A stretch of 64,000 nt of DNA from Austwickia sp. TVS 96-490-7B (GCF_019331795.1 NZ_JAHPZL010000004.1:301870-365869), one strand, 5' to 3'; counted from the stretch's first letter, positions 34,705-44,233 are shown. Notes: a model not told the origin generated them from the sequence alone. Translations and numbers: made by a program.

Positions 34705-37403
34705 CCGCCATCGGCACCCCGCTCACCCCTGTCGATGTCGACGCTGAACCCATCCGGATCCAAACGGCGTTTGCGCCGCTGCTGGATGCGGTGACCGACC
34801 GGGTCACCGCATCCAGAGCGCCTCGGTACGTGCTGCCGGAAGGCGTCGCAGCCGGACTGAGGGCTGTGATCCGCACCGATGTGACGATGGTGTGGATCCG
34901 CATCCTCGTCGAGGAGTTCCACCGTTTCCGAGAGGAACTCGGCCTTCCGGATTCTCCAGCGTCCACCACGGCGCTCCGCCGTTTCCACGAGGCGCTCCTC
35001 GACGGCGACTTCATTGACCGAGTGATCGGTGCCTGGCCGACCGCGGTCGGGCTCGTCGAACGCCGAGGCCGCTGGCACCGCGACGCCGCCGAGGAGATGT
35101 GGGCGGCGTGGCTTGCCGACCGGGACCGGCTCGTCGCCGCGGGCATGGTCTCCGCCGATTTCGAGCCGGTCGCCGCACGGTTCGGTGCGGGCGACAGCCA
35201 CCACCAGGCTCGCACCGTCATTATCCTCACCGGGGCCGACGACTCGAGGATCGTCTTCAAGCCCCGCGCCCCCGAGACGGACCTCATGCTCGTCGACCTG
35301 TTGGACCTGCTCGGGCGAACGTTCGGCGTGGACATGAGCCGGTGCGCCCCCCGTTCCCTGGCGGGAACGCAAGGGTGCTGGCAGGAGTTCATCGCCTCTC
35401 ACGAACCGGTGAACCCCCAGGAGGTGCACGACTACTTCCTGCGGTTCGGCCTGCTCGCAGGTCTCTCTGGCGCCATCGGCGCCGGAGACCTGCACCACGA
35501 GAACGTCATCCTGCGTGGTGCATACCCGTGTGTCGTCGACAGCGAGACCATCCTCCAGGCACGTTTCATGCCACTCGATGGACGCCTCGCCAGCAGGATG
35601 CTGAACGCCGCGCAACGCTGCCCCGGGGCGACACTCATGTTGCCCGCCCGGGTCCGCAGGGGTGCGTTCGACATCTTCATCAGCGCCCTCGGAGTACCGT
35701 GGGTGCAGGTCTCCGATAAGGAGACCTTCGACATCGTCGACGACGGTACGGACGCAGTGCGCCTGGGCCGGATCAAGATCACCATGGAACTCGACGGCAA
35801 CGTCGTCCGCCTCGGCGGTGAGCGGGTCGACCACCTCGACCACCTGGACACCGTAATCGAGGGGTACCTGCTCGCGCAGGCGACGCTCACCGAGCACCTC
35901 GACGAGTACGTCGCCGCCCTCGAGTCGGCGCGCAACGCCCTCTTCCGCATCGTCCTGCGCCCCACACAGGTGTATGGCACCTTCGTCGACGCGTCCGTGC
36001 ATCCTTCGGCGCTCGCGGATTCCGTCGAGAGGCGGCGTGTGCTGGGGCTTCTGAAGGACGTCGATTACAACGACGAGGGACGCATCGGTGCACGTGAGCG
36101 CGCCGACCTGGAGGTTCTCGACATTCCCGCGTTCCACTGCTTCGGCGGCTCCACGCGCCTCGTTAGCGGGGGACAGGAGTTGTCGGGGGACTACTTCGTG
36201 CTCTCACCGGTTGACTCCGCTCTGCGCAGCCTGCATGAGTTCTGCGAACGCCCTGCGGCGTATCACCGGTTCCAGCTCGAGACGTCCTTGAACGAGTTGG
36301 CTGCCGGTCAGGACCGCCCCTATCCCTTCGCGATGTTGCGGTCCGCGTTCGTCGCGGGGCCACAGGCGACAATCGATCAGGTCTTCCACGTTCTCGACGC
36401 CGCCGGGGAGCGCGGCATGAACGAGCAAGGCGTCGAGGCGATCTCCTGGCTCTCGCACCTCGGCCACGACGGCCTGGAGACCTACGAGATCGACCAGACC
36501 ATGACCTTCCACGACACCGACGGCATCGCGGCCATGTTGTCGACGCGACATCCTGGAACGGCTCTCGCCGCACAGTCCCTGGCGGCGCTAAGCCTCGTCC
36601 AGGTGCCTACAGGGACGACCCGGTGCTCGGTGCTCGCCGGCCCGGCGAGCACTCTCTTCATTCGTGGACGGGCCGTGCTCCCAGCACCCCCTGAGGCGCC
36701 CACGGAATCCACCGAACTCGACCTCATGGTCGGAACGGCAGGACTTCTCCTCGCCGCGGCACGGATGGCCGAGCCCGATCTCGCCTGGATTGCACGGGCT
36801 CGTGACCACCTCACCACCTGGACGCCCCAATGTGCCTGGAAGCGGCCCTGGTCGGACCTCGCACACGGAATGATCGGGGTGGAATGGGCTCGATTCCGAG
36901 CCGCCCACACTCTCGGTGAAGACACCGGGCGCCTCGCAGCGGGACTGATCGCGGGGCTCGAGCACGCTGTGGAGGACTCGATGTACGGCGCAGCCTGGTG
37001 CTCCGGCGCTGCCGGGGGCCTCGTCGTCCTCGCGGACCTGCACGAGTCCGGACACGACGTGCCCGCAGACTTGACCCGACGCCTGACCCGACGAGTCGCC
37101 ACCGGCGGCCCCGGCGTCGTCGATGTCTCGGTCTGCCACGGCGTCGCCGGTCGGATCCAGGCGCTGCTGCGTGCAGAAGAGGGCCGGCTCATCACCGACG
37201 GCCGCGAACGTGCCCAAGAGCTGTGGCGCCGCTCGGCCGAAACAGCCCGCACAGAAGGAATCCAGACCGGTGCTCCGGGCCGGACGGCTATCCTCGAGTA
37301 CTTCCTCGGCTGGGCGGGCGTCGCCGACACCGCCCACCGACTCCTCCACGGGGCAGGCCTTTTCGACGCCGTCTCCCTGATTCCACCGACGAAGGAGATC
37401 TGA
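34701..37403 (+). CDS. lanM: Class II lanthipeptide synthetase LanM
   Basis: A 900-residue bifunctional enzyme starting inside the stop of the transporter remnant. The N-terminal dehydratase (DUF4135) domain phosphorylates and eliminates Ser/Thr. It keeps Lys187 in FKPRAPE, Asp263, His265 and Asn268 in GDLHHENV, and Asp280/Glu282 in VDSETI. The C-terminal LanC-like cyclase has [12 protein letters not shown], the zinc ligands Cys767 in WCSGAAGG and Cys812-His813 in CHGVAG, and a short terminal [18 protein letters not shown]. The length is slightly below the usual 950-1100. The frame is intact although its neighbours are damaged. No precursor gene is visible nearby. Confidence 0.92.
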   Translation: MTAIGTPLTPVDVDAEPIRIQTAFAPLLDAVTDRVTASRAPRYVLPEGVAAGLRAVIRTDVTMVWIRILVEEFHRFREELGLPDSPASTTALRRFHEALLDGDFIDRVIGAWPTAVGLVERRGRWHRDAAEEMWAAWLADRDRLVAAGMVSADFEPVAARFGAGDSHHQARTVIILTGADDSRIVFKPRAPETDLMLVDLLDLLGRTFGVDMSRCAPRSLAGTQGCWQEFIASHEPVNPQEVHDYFLRFGLLAGLSGAIGAGDLHHENVILRGAYPCVVDSETILQARFMPLDGRLASRMLNAAQRCPGATLMLPARVRRGAFDIFISALGVPWVQVSDKETFDIVDDGTDAVRLGRIKITMELDGNVVRLGGERVDHLDHLDTVIEGYLLAQATLTEHLDEYVAALESARNALFRIVLRPTQVYGTFVDASVHPSALADSVERRRVLGLLKDVDYNDEGRIGARERADLEVLDIPAFHCFGGSTRLVSGGQELSGDYFVLSPVDSALRSLHEFCERPAAYHRFQLETSLNELAAGQDRPYPFAMLRSAFVAGPQATIDQVFHVLDAAGERGMNEQGVEAISWLSHLGHDGLETYEIDQTMTFHDTDGIAAMLSTRHPGTALAAQSLAALSLVQVPTGTTRCSVLAGPASTLFIRGRAVLPAPPEAPTESTELDLMVGTAGLLLAAARMAEPDLAWIARARDHLTTWTPQCAWKRPWSDLAHGMIGVEWARFRAAHTLGEDTGRLAAGLIAGLEHAVEDSMYGAAWCSGAAGGLVVLADLHESGHDVPADLTRRLTRRVATGGPGVVDVSVCHGVAGRIQALLRAEEGRLITDGRERAQELWRRSAETARTEGIQTGAPGRTAILEYFLGWAGVADTAHRLLHGAGLFDAVSLIPPTKEI

Positions 37404-37404
37404 C

Positions 37405-38283
37405 ATGGCCATCACCATCGACCACGTGTCGCTCGACTACGGCGAGTTCGCACTCAAGGACGTCACTTTTGACGTGCAACCCGGAGAGGTCGTCGGCTTT
37501 CTCGGCCCGAACGGTTCGGGTAAGTCCACCACATTGCGAGTCCTGCTCGGCCTCGAACGCCCAGACAGCGGAACGGTCCTGATCGCCGGCCAGAGGTAAC
37601 AGGACATCGGTCGTCCACTGCGGGTCATCGGTTCCCTCATCGACACCAATTGGATCAACGGATCCCAGCGCACCCAGGACTATCTGTCGTGGCTAGCGGC
37701 GTCCAACGACCTCGACAAGGCCCGCATCCCGGAGCTGCTCGAACGCGTCGGCCTTGCCCACGTCCACAAGCGCAAGGTGTCGAAGCTCTCCCTTGGGATG
37801 CGGCAACGCCTGGGTATCGCGGCAGCGTTGCTCGGCGACCCGGCCTACCTGGTGTTCGACGAGCCGCTGAACGGGCTCGATCCTGAGGGCATCCGATGGG
37901 TGCGTAGGCTCCTCGGCGAGCTCCGCGACGACGGGCGGGCCATCCTGCTCTCTAGCCACATCCTCGCCGAGGTCGCCGAGGTCGCCGACCGGGTCGCGAT
38001 GATCTCCGACGGCGCCATCGTCGGATACGGCAGTCTCCCCGAGTTCGAGGGCGGCATTGGCCTGGTCGCCGTAGTTTCTGATCCCGACCGGGCCGTCGCG
38101 GTCCTCATCGAGAAGGGGTACGAGGCCACGCACACAGGCACCCCCGAGGTCCTCGTCTCCGGGGACGCTCACGGGGGCGACGTGGCCCGGGCTCTCGTCG
38201 AGGCCGACATCACCTTCGAATCCATCGCCAAACGCGAGGGCGACCTTGAGAACGCCTTCTTCTCCCGCCTCGTCAAGAAGTGA
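37405..38283 (+). pseudogene. LanF-type immunity ABC ATPase with an in-frame stop
   Basis: The frame encodes a bacitracin/lantibiotic-immunity-type ATPase of 292 codons. Walker A is [10 protein letters not shown], signature LSLGMRQRLGIAAALL, Walker B YLVFDEPLNGLDP, H-loop LSSHILAEV. A TAA at 37597-37599 interrupts it after AGQR; reading resumes in frame with QDIGRPLRVIGSLID. In relatives this position is Tyr (R-Y-x-D-L), so one base change TAC or TAT to TAA explains it. An internal ATG at 37777 could give only the C-terminal part. Readthrough or a sequencing error are alternatives. Confidence 0.85.
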
Positions 38284-39044
38284 CCGGCATGCGCACTCTG
38301 CGCACAGAGCTGCGGAAAGTCGTCGCCTACCGGCTGCCGCTGTTCGTAGCCGTCGGCGCCCTGCTGCTCGTGGGGCTGTGGGACGTCACGATCCTGGCTC
38401 GGGGCCAGTCCGGCCTCAGGGCGATGGATTCCTCCCTCGCGTTCAGCGGGATCGTGCTTCCCACGGCGTGGTTCATCATCCCCATGCTCCTCGTCGGAGC
38501 CGACACCTGCGAGGGCACGTTGTGGCCCGCGCTGCACTCCCGGCCCGGAACCACTCGTGTGCTGATGGGCAAGGCGGTGGCCGCCGTGGTCGTCGCCGTC
38601 GTTACGGCCCTCCTGGCCGCGCTCATGCTTGCCGGGCTGACTCTCGTCACGTCCCACGGAGCCCCCACCGTGGAGGTGCTTCCCGCCGTGATCGGACGTT
38701 TGCTCATCCAGGCCATGTTGTGCACAGTGATCGCCTTCTCGATCTACGTCCTCACCGGTTATCAGGGCGCATCGTGGATCATCCTCGGCCTCCTGGTGTG
38801 GATCCACTTTGTCGAACGGGTACTCTCCTCGGCGCTACCGGGCAACGCAGGAATGCTCGGGATGCCGTTCCGCCTCGTTGACTTCTGGATCCGCGGCAAG
38901 TGGAGCGCGACCATGCCTCAACTCGAGATGTTCGGCTTCGGCCCACTGGCCGTGTACACCGCCGCGCTCGCCGCGCTGGCGGCCGGCTCCTTCATCTTCT
39001 TCTCCGACAGCTCCGGGCGCACCTGGGGCAGAAAGCGCTGGTGA
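38280..39044 (+). CDS. LanE-type ABC transporter permease
   Basis: A 254-residue membrane protein starting at GTG 38280 inside the ATPase stop. It has about six hydrophobic helices (around residues 17-36, 55-75, 96-122, 138-158, 164-185 and 224-246). A cytoplasmic loop CEGTLWPALHSRPGTTRVLMGK resembles the ABC-2 permease turn E-x-G-T-x-x-x-x-x-x-x-P-x-x-R. In class II loci the LanFEG ATPase and two permeases protect the producer from its own peptide. The frame is intact. Confidence 0.8.
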   Translation: MTGMRTLRTELRKVVAYRLPLFVAVGALLLVGLWDVTILARGQSGLRAMDSSLAFSGIVLPTAWFIIPMLLVGADTCEGTLWPALHSRPGTTRVLMGKAVAAVVVAVVTALLAALMLAGLTLVTSHGAPTVEVLPAVIGRLLIQAMLCTVIAFSIYVLTGYQGASWIILGLLVWIHFVERVLSSALPGNAGMLGMPFRLVDFWIRGKWSATMPQLEMFGFGPLAVYTAALAALAAGSFIFFSDSSGRTWGRKRW

Positions 39045-39048
39045 ACCC

Positions 39049-39891
39049 ATGTCCTTCACCCTCGCGGACGGCCGCGGCGCCGACCGGTCGCCCACGGTCG
39101 AGAGCACACCGTGGGCGACCACGCTCCGCTGGATGCGCACCCTGGTCGTCAAGAACGGTCTTGCACCCATCCTTCTGCGCAGCGTCCTCGTTCCGATGCT
39201 GCTGTCCTTCGCCGGTGCCCTGTTCATGATGCTCGGGCCGGTGCCGATCCGGCCTGACGCTGCAGGTGGTATCCCCGACCGCGACGTCGTGTTCCTCTTC
39301 CTCGGCTACATGCTCCTCGGCCAACTGGTGGTGATCGTATCCGGCGCGTGGCTACACCTCCGGGATGTCCTCTCCCGGTCTCTGGGCGGCATCTACACCG
39401 CCGTCCCGGATCGTCGGGCCGTGACGCTCGGCACCGCCCTCGTGGCCGCCGTCGTCGGCGCACTGGGTGCGCTGGCGAGTGTTCTCACCGGCGTGGTGAC
39501 GTTTATGGTCGTCGCAGGGGGCGATCTCGCCGCCACGATGAGTTCACCGCGAGTCATGCAGATGCTACTCGGCCTCCCGTTCGGCGCCGCGATGCTCTCC
39601 GTCATCGCCGTCGCTGTCGCGGTGCTCGTGCGTCAGCCCATTGCAGCGGCCTGCCTCCTCGTCATCTGGGCCACCTACGGTGAAGACGCCGTCGGTCTCA
39701 TCCCCGGTGTCGGCCCGGTGGTGAAGCTGCTGCTTCCGATCACCAACGGTCAGGCAGTCGCAGGCGCCCCGGGTGTCCAGGGCATCTCGGGTTCTTCCCT
39801 CGTTGCGGGACTGTGGATGGCGGTCCTCGCGGCGATCTCCGTCGTCGTCGCCGTCGTCGTCGAGCGCCGCCGCCGAGGCTGGGTCTCCTGA
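39049..39891 (+). CDS. LanG-type ABC transporter permease
   Basis: A 280-residue membrane protein from ATG 39049, five bases after the previous stop. About six helices; the segments ILLRSVLVPMLLSFAGALFM, VFLFLGYMLLGQLVVIVSGAW, LVAAVVGALGALASVLTGVV, MLSVIAVAVAVLVRQPIAAA and LWMAVLAAISVVVAVVV are clear. With the preceding permease it would form the heterodimeric membrane part of the immunity transporter. The longer open frame upstream overlaps lanE and is not used. Confidence 0.78.
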   Translation: MSFTLADGRGADRSPTVESTPWATTLRWMRTLVVKNGLAPILLRSVLVPMLLSFAGALFMMLGPVPIRPDAAGGIPDRDVVFLFLGYMLLGQLVVIVSGAWLHLRDVLSRSLGGIYTAVPDRRAVTLGTALVAAVVGALGALASVLTGVVTFMVVAGGDLAATMSSPRVMQMLLGLPFGAAMLSVIAVAVAVLVRQPIAAACLLVIWATYGEDAVGLIPGVGPVVKLLLPITNGQAVAGAPGVQGISGSSLVAGLWMAVLAAISVVVAVVVERRRRGWVS

Positions 39892-39917
39892 CGACTCAGC
39901 CTCGGTTCTTGGAGCCC

Positions 39918-39947
39918 GTCGCCGCGCATCTCCGGGTGCGCGGCGAC
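39918..39947 (+). terminator. Hairpin after lanG
   Basis: GTCGCCGCGCA (39918-39928) and TGCGCGGCGAC (39937-39947) form a perfect 11-bp stem with an 8-base loop, 27 bases after the lanG stop. Confidence 0.7.
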
Positions 39948-40028
39948 GCCACGGGGGCGGACCGTATCGCCTATGGGGCCATCCGATGGGATGAACCGCC
40001 AGCGGAAACGAGTACCTAAGCTGGCCCC

Positions 40029-40658
40029 ATGTTGATCTGCGAAGACGTCATGATCCTTCTCGCCGAACCACGCGGGATGATCGAGAACTGGGATGCGCGG
40101 CGACAGTGGAGTCTCACGGCCGGAGCCCTGTGTGACCTCGAAGAGCTCGGCGCCATCGCAATTGAAGGCAAGCAGGTGCGGGTGCTCTCCGAGCAGGCCA
40201 CCGGTCACGCGGCCCTTGAGACAATCCTCACGCGCATCGTCGACCGACGCGATCGCAAGCTCCCCTCGATCCTGCGCGATTCCGCGGCGTGTCCGCTGGA
40301 GGACATCATCGAGGGGCTCTCCGCCCGAGGCGTCCTGGAATTGAAGAGCAAGAGCCGCTTCGGCCTGTTGCCGAGCCGATACACGGTAACCGACTCGACC
40401 GTGGAGAACAACTTGCGTGCCGCCATGACCAACACTCTCCACGGGCGTGGCAATCGGCACCATCTCAGCGTGCTCGCCATCATCAACAGCGTCGAGGTGG
40501 TCCACCAGGCACTCAAACACGAGGCCGCTGGCGTCAAGGACCGTGAGATCTCCGCCTTGCTCGAGGATGTCAAGGACTCCTCGACGATGATGTCGGCGCT
40601 GCGGTCCTCCACTCGTGGCATCGGCAGCGCCCTCCCCGCCATCGCCGGGGGCATGTGA
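40029..40658 (+). CDS. GPP34 (GOLPH3/VPS74-like) family protein
   Basis: A 209-residue protein with the GPP34 pattern: MLICEDVMILLAEPRG at the start, WSLTAGALCDLEELGAIAIEG, DIIEGLSARGVLELKSKSRFGLLPSRYTVTD and LSVLAIINSVEVVHQAL. In eukaryotes the family binds phosphatidylinositol-4-phosphate and Golgi glycosyltransferases. Bacterial members are common in actinobacteria but their role is unknown. It lies in the island directly after the immunity permeases, separated by a hairpin, so it may have its own promoter. Its link to lanthipeptide production is not shown. Confidence 0.8.
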   Translation: MLICEDVMILLAEPRGMIENWDARRQWSLTAGALCDLEELGAIAIEGKQVRVLSEQATGHAALETILTRIVDRRDRKLPSILRDSAACPLEDIIEGLSARGVLELKSKSRFGLLPSRYTVTDSTVENNLRAAMTNTLHGRGNRHHLSVLAIINSVEVVHQALKHEAAGVKDREISALLEDVKDSSTMMSALRSSTRGIGSALPAIAGGM

Positions 40659-40700
40659 CCGCCGCGACCGGGCCGCGACTCGCGCACGCAAAGAAGGCAC

Positions 40701-40735
40701 CACGGTCACGTCCGTCCCCCACGGACGTGACCGTG
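40701..40735. terminator. Perfect 15-bp hairpin, bidirectional
   Basis: CACGGTCACGTCCGT and ACGGACGTGACCGTG pair fully across a CCCCC loop, between the GPP34 stop and the convergent regulator remnant. Confidence 0.8.
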
Positions 40736-40760
40736 CGGAGGCGCCGCGCACTCTCGCGGA

Positions 40761-41075
40761 TCAGTCGTCGAGACCTAGCTCGGCGATGTTCCACTCGTGA
40801 GCGCGGATGATCGCCTGAACGCGGTCTCGCACGCCGAGCTTCGCGATGAGACGAGCAAGGTATGACTTCACCGTCGCCTCGGTGAGACCTAGAGCGTCCG
40901 CGGTCTCACGGTTGCTCATGCCGCGCCCGAGTAGCTTGATGACGTCCATCTCCCGCCCGGTGATGAACCGCGCCGCCATGGGCGGGGCCGACCGCTTGTC
41001 CTCGCGGATCGCATCGACCACGTGAGCGATCACCCCGGGTGACAACGTTTGCTCGACCATGACAGTGCGGCGGAC
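40761..41075 (-). pseudogene. Truncated LuxR response regulator (second copy, C-terminal half)
   Basis: From VRRTVMVEQTLSP to NIAELGLDD the frame parallels the C-terminal half of the intact regulator at 31466 (RRAVAGEQTLSP ... NIADLGLDD), including the full DNA-binding domain ITGREMDVIKLLGRGMSNRE. The receiver domain with the phosphoacceptor is missing: upstream, the sequence runs directly into a kinase remnant on the other strand. An ATG at 41057-41059 could start a stand-alone DNA-binding fragment, but regulation by phosphorylation is lost. Confidence 0.85.
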
Positions 41076-41079
41076 ATCG

Positions 41080-42074
41080 CCAGCGCCCTCTCTCCCACTT
41101 CTGGCCTTCAGCGCCGTAGGGGAGGCAGCGTTGGGAAGTCTCTTATCGCTGCTGATCCTCATGGCGCTCGTCGCGAACACACAACCCCTCAAATGGGTCA
41201 TCGCGCTCGCGGTCGCATCCGTGGCATGGGGCACGGTGGCGTCGGCCTACGGTGTGTTCCGTCTCGACGGCGGCATTGCCGCACTGCTGCCGATCCTGGC
41301 GGGCGTCGTGTTACAGGGGGCCGTCTTGCGGTCGTCGCTCTTGCCACGCCGACTGGAGCGGAACGAACTCGCGGCTGCGGTCACCCGTGCCGAAACGGCC
41401 AGAGCAGCAGAGCGGCGGCGCCTCGCCGGTGAACTTCACGACATCGTCGCGCACGACCTCACTATCCTGACGATGCTTTCTGCCACCGGGCAGAATCTCG
41501 ACGACTCCGGAAGGTACAAACCACGTTCGCCCGCATGGTATCGACATCCCGGTCGGCCTTCCCCAAACTCTGCCAGCTCCTCGACGTGCTCGAACGAACG
41601 GAGGCACCTCCGGTCAGTGTGAGCGCCTCCACCACCCGCCCCGACGTCGGAGCGGCGCTGACCAGCGGCATCGAAGAACTCACGCGACTCGGATTCTCTC
41701 CGTCCCTCACATAGTTGGATGTGGTCCCCCGATCCGTGCAACACGGGCTGCGTCGAAGCATCAGCGGAATGCTCGCCAACGCCGCGAAATATGCAGAGCC
41801 CGGCACGCCCGTCGACATCGATCTCGCTCTCACCGCCGATGAGGTCGCCCTCCGAGTCGTCAACACGTCGTCGTCGACGGGTCAGATTCACGGACCAGAG
41901 AGAATAGGGCTTGGCCTGAACAACCTTCAGGAGCAGGCGGAGTGTTTCAACGGGACCTTCCACGCGGAACTCCGGCAGCATCGATGGGTCTCCGAACTGC
42001 GCGTCCCGTTGCAACCTCACGCGGCAGAAGCCGTCCGCAACCTTTCCACCTGGCCCGCCGAACAGATGTCATAG
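41080..42074 (+). pseudogene. Degenerate sensor histidine kinase (second copy)
   Basis: It parallels the intact kinase at 32564 from its third membrane segment on (LLSLLILMALVANTQPL; AERRRLAGELHDIVAHDLTIL). The first about 80 residues are absent. A frameshift lies near 41515-41520 after NLDDSGR: the homologous reading (TFARMVSTSRSAF ... LERTEAPPVSV) continues in another frame. An in-frame TAG at 41712-41714 follows SPSLT, where four residues of the paralogue are also lost. The HATPase part (VPRSVQHGLRRS ... GLGLNNLQEQAECFNG) is otherwise well kept to the stop at 42072. Confidence 0.85.
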
Positions 42075-42084
42075 CGAAACGAGC

Positions 42085-42279
42085 CCCATAGGGACACCCC
42101 CCGACACCGCCTGCCGCAACCAGCTCATCAACACCTGCCGCGCACCCGTCGAATGCGCCAACGCCCTGCTGAAATCCTCCTTCAAGGCCCTACGCCGCAT
42201 CACCTTATGCCCCTGGAGAATCGGACACATCACCACCGTCGCCCTCATACTTTTAACCACCAACGGCGGCTGCTGGTGA
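42085..42279 (+). pseudogene. IS5-type (DDE_Tnp_4) transposase fragment
   Basis: The frame ending at TGA 42277-42279 reads RAPVECANALLKSSFKALRR then ITLCPWRIGHITTVALILL. This is the C-terminal end of DDE_Tnp_4 transposases (pattern V-E-R-A-N-x-L-L-K-x-x-F-K-A-L-R-R-x-x-x-x-P-W-R-I-G-x-I). The start and catalytic core are missing. It marks the right side of the island. Confidence 0.7.
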
Positions 42280-42296
42280 GAAAACCTCTCTCGGCG

Positions 42297-42416
42297 ATGC
42301 CTTTCACTGAGCCAGCTATCAGACTAGACCGCATCTTTCTAAATCAGGGAACCAGATGGGTCATTGTCCTGACCTATCTGTCTGTGATGATTTCGCTGTC
42401 CCAACTGATCCGCTAG
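42297..42416 (+). pseudogene. Remnant resembling the 3' end of the gene at 28391
   Basis: A 39-residue frame ends GTRWVIVLTYLSVMISLSQL then IR-stop, which aligns with the end of the Ser/Pro-rich membrane protein (GTGRTVVLAYLIVMTVVSLA then SLVIW-stop). A related terminator follows in both places. I read it as a leftover of a paralogous gene end; as an independent gene it has no support. Confidence 0.5.
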
Positions 42417-42425
42417 ACCGTACGT

Positions 42426-42455
42426 GAGGGGGCGCCCCACTGGAGCATCCCCCTC
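42426..42455. terminator. Hairpin related to the one at 31342
   Basis: GAGGGGG (42426-42432) pairs with CCCCCTC (42449-42455). The left arm and loop start GAGGGGGCGCCCC are identical to those at 31345-31357. It can also terminate the leftward-reading region's opposite strand, just outside the oleate hydratase stop. Confidence 0.55.
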
Positions 42456-42463
42456 TCGCACCC

Positions 42464-44233
42464 TCAGAGAACGCCGGTGGAGCGCAAGAGGGGACCCAGG
42501 ACTGTTCGGTCGAGGCCGCGGCGGATCACTGTGGGAGCCCACAGAGGTCGTCCGTCCCGGAGCCGGGACGCAGCCGTGAGCAGTACCCGTATGTCGTACA
42601 CGCTGCCCCACACCTCGGGGACGCCACGGTCCACATCAAACAGCGTATAGACGGCTTCCATGCCGGTACGCACTGAGTATTCAGTGGTGAACACGGTGTC
42701 GCGGTCGGTGTGGGCAAATTGTCCGAGGAAGGCGAGGTTGACGCTGCCTGCGGGGACGACATCGGGCCGGTCCGCACGGCTCCGAGGCATGAAGAAGGCG
42801 GTGATGAACGGCATCATGCAGGGCATGCAGACCGCTGAAGTGGCGGCCATCTCGTCAATCTGCGCCGGAGGCACCCCGATGTGGTAAAGGAATTCGCGAG
42901 TGATTTCTTCGCCGGTGCAGTCTCGCATCGGTTTTTTCACATAATCGCCGGGGCGATCAGTGAAGAGTCCGTAGATCCAGATGACTAGTTTGTCAGCGGG
43001 TTGAGCTGCAAAATGGGGTTGGCGGTTGATGGTCCAGGACATCATCCAAGAGGAATCACGGACAGTGACAATGCCGCCGGTGGTCACTCTCCCCTCAAAA
43101 GGATTCCGTTGGCAGATCTTCTCCAGGTACGGCGGGATACGATCGTCGAGGGTGGTCAGCGTCGCTGATTCCCAGTTAGTCAGTTGGGGGTCGCTGCAGA
43201 ACTTTTCGGGATGGCCGAAGGACTCATCTTGACGGGCCATGTTTTTCCACAGGCTCCAGATGCCATCGTCGTGGATGCGCGCGTCAAGGGCTGGGGCTTG
43301 GTGATGGTCGCCCCAGGTGGAGTTTTCCACGCACGATCCGTTAGTGACGAAGACCACGTCATTCTCGGTGAGGTCGATGCCGCCGGGGAATCCGTTGCGG
43401 GTCCATTCGATCCGACGAGCCATCTTGCGCAGCGGTGCAGTGGGGTCGCCTGGTACGGCGGTCTTCTCAACGAGGACGTTGGTGACTCGGGTGTCGTATT
43501 GGAAGGTGACGCCTTGGTCTTGCAGCCAGGTCACCAGGGGCAGGATGAGCGACTCGTACTGATTATATTTGGTGAATTTGAGCGCGGTGAAATCGGGGAG
43601 ACCACCAATGTGGTGAATAAAACGTTGAAGATAGAGCTTCATCTCCAGCGCACTGTGCCATTCTTCAAAGGCAAACATTGTGCGCCAGTAGAGCCAGAAC
43701 GTGGAGTCCAGGAAGTCCCGCCCAAGGACGTCAGTGATCTTCAGATCAGCGAGGTCTTCATCCCGGGTAAAAAAGAGTCGACCAATATCAAGTTGAGCCC
43801 GAGTGGTGAGGTCGAATCGGCCATCGGTGCGACCGTCTCGACCTTGGTCTTTGGTGGCTCGCATGAGGGAGTAGTTGGGGTCATCCTTATTGAGCCAGGA
43901 GAACTCGTCGAGGACAGATGCACCGGGGGTTTCCAGTGAGGGAATGGATCGGAAGAGGTCCCAGAGACACTCGAAGTGCTCTTCCATTTCGCGCCCCCCA
44001 CGAATGAGGAATCCTTTGCCTGGATCCACGATGCCGTCGCAGGCCCCTCCAGATAGTGGTGAGGCTTCGAGGATGGTGATGCGGTGCGGGTCTACTTGGG
44101 CATCTCGGATGAGGAATCCGGCAGCAGCGAGTGAGGCGAGTCCGGCGCCGACAAGATGGGCAGATGCCGTGTCAGCGCGATGGGATTTGCGGGGTCGAGC
44201 AAAGGCTTCGTAGTTTCCGCTGCTGTAGTACAC
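42464..44233 (-). CDS. ohyA: Oleate hydratase
   Basis: A 589-residue flavoenzyme of the myosin-cross-reactive-antigen family, which adds water to the cis-9 double bond of oleate to give 10-hydroxystearate. The FAD-binding motif is HLVGAGLASLAAAGFLIRD near residues 26-44, followed by ILEASPLSGGACDG. Family blocks include FLIRGGREMEEHFECLWDLF, MFAFEEWHSALEMKLYL, FTALKFTKYNQYESLILPL and the C-terminal NLAFLGQFAHTDRDTVFTTEYSVR. The length matches. These enzymes detoxify host unsaturated fatty acids. It is divergent from the TetR gene at 44415. Confidence 0.94.
   Translation of the reverse strand: MYYSSGNYEAFARPRKSHRADTASAHLVGAGLASLAAAGFLIRDAQVDPHRITILEASPLSGGACDGIVDPGKGFLIRGGREMEEHFECLWDLFRSIPSLETPGASVLDEFSWLNKDDPNYSLMRATKDQGRDGRTDGRFDLTTRAQLDIGRLFFTRDEDLADLKITDVLGRDFLDSTFWLYWRTMFAFEEWHSALEMKLYLQRFIHHIGGLPDFTALKFTKYNQYESLILPLVTWLQDQGVTFQYDTRVTNVLVEKTAVPGDPTAPLRKMARRIEWTRNGFPGGIDLTENDVVFVTNGSCVENSTWGDHHQAPALDARIHDDGIWSLWKNMARQDESFGHPEKFCSDPQLTNWESATLTTLDDRIPPYLEKICQRNPFEGRVTTGGIVTVRDSSWMMSWTINRQPHFAAQPADKLVIWIYGLFTDRPGDYVKKPMRDCTGEEITREFLYHIGVPPAQIDEMAATSAVCMPCMMPFITAFFMPRSRADRPDVVPAGSVNLAFLGQFAHTDRDTVFTTEYSVRTGMEAVYTLFDVDRGVPEVWGSVYDIRVLLTAASRLRDGRPLWAPTVIRRGLDRTVLGPLLRSTGVL

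Larger units (their letters stand above)
31466..42300. mobile_element. Genomic island with decaying lanthipeptide locus
   Basis: The segment joins an intact two-component pair, transposase remnants (33798-33896 and 42085-42279), a class II lanthipeptide synthetase with ABC-transporter genes, and a damaged second copy of the two-component pair. Sequences resembling the 3' end of the gene left of the island plus its terminator occur at both edges (about 31250-31376 and 42297-42455). The core genes on either side are ordinary. The boundaries are approximate; no integrase is present. Confidence 0.6.

Noticed and set aside
34680-36137. 485-residue leftward open frame opposite lanM
   Set aside because: It is antisense to a gene with complete catalytic motifs and has no recognisable domain.
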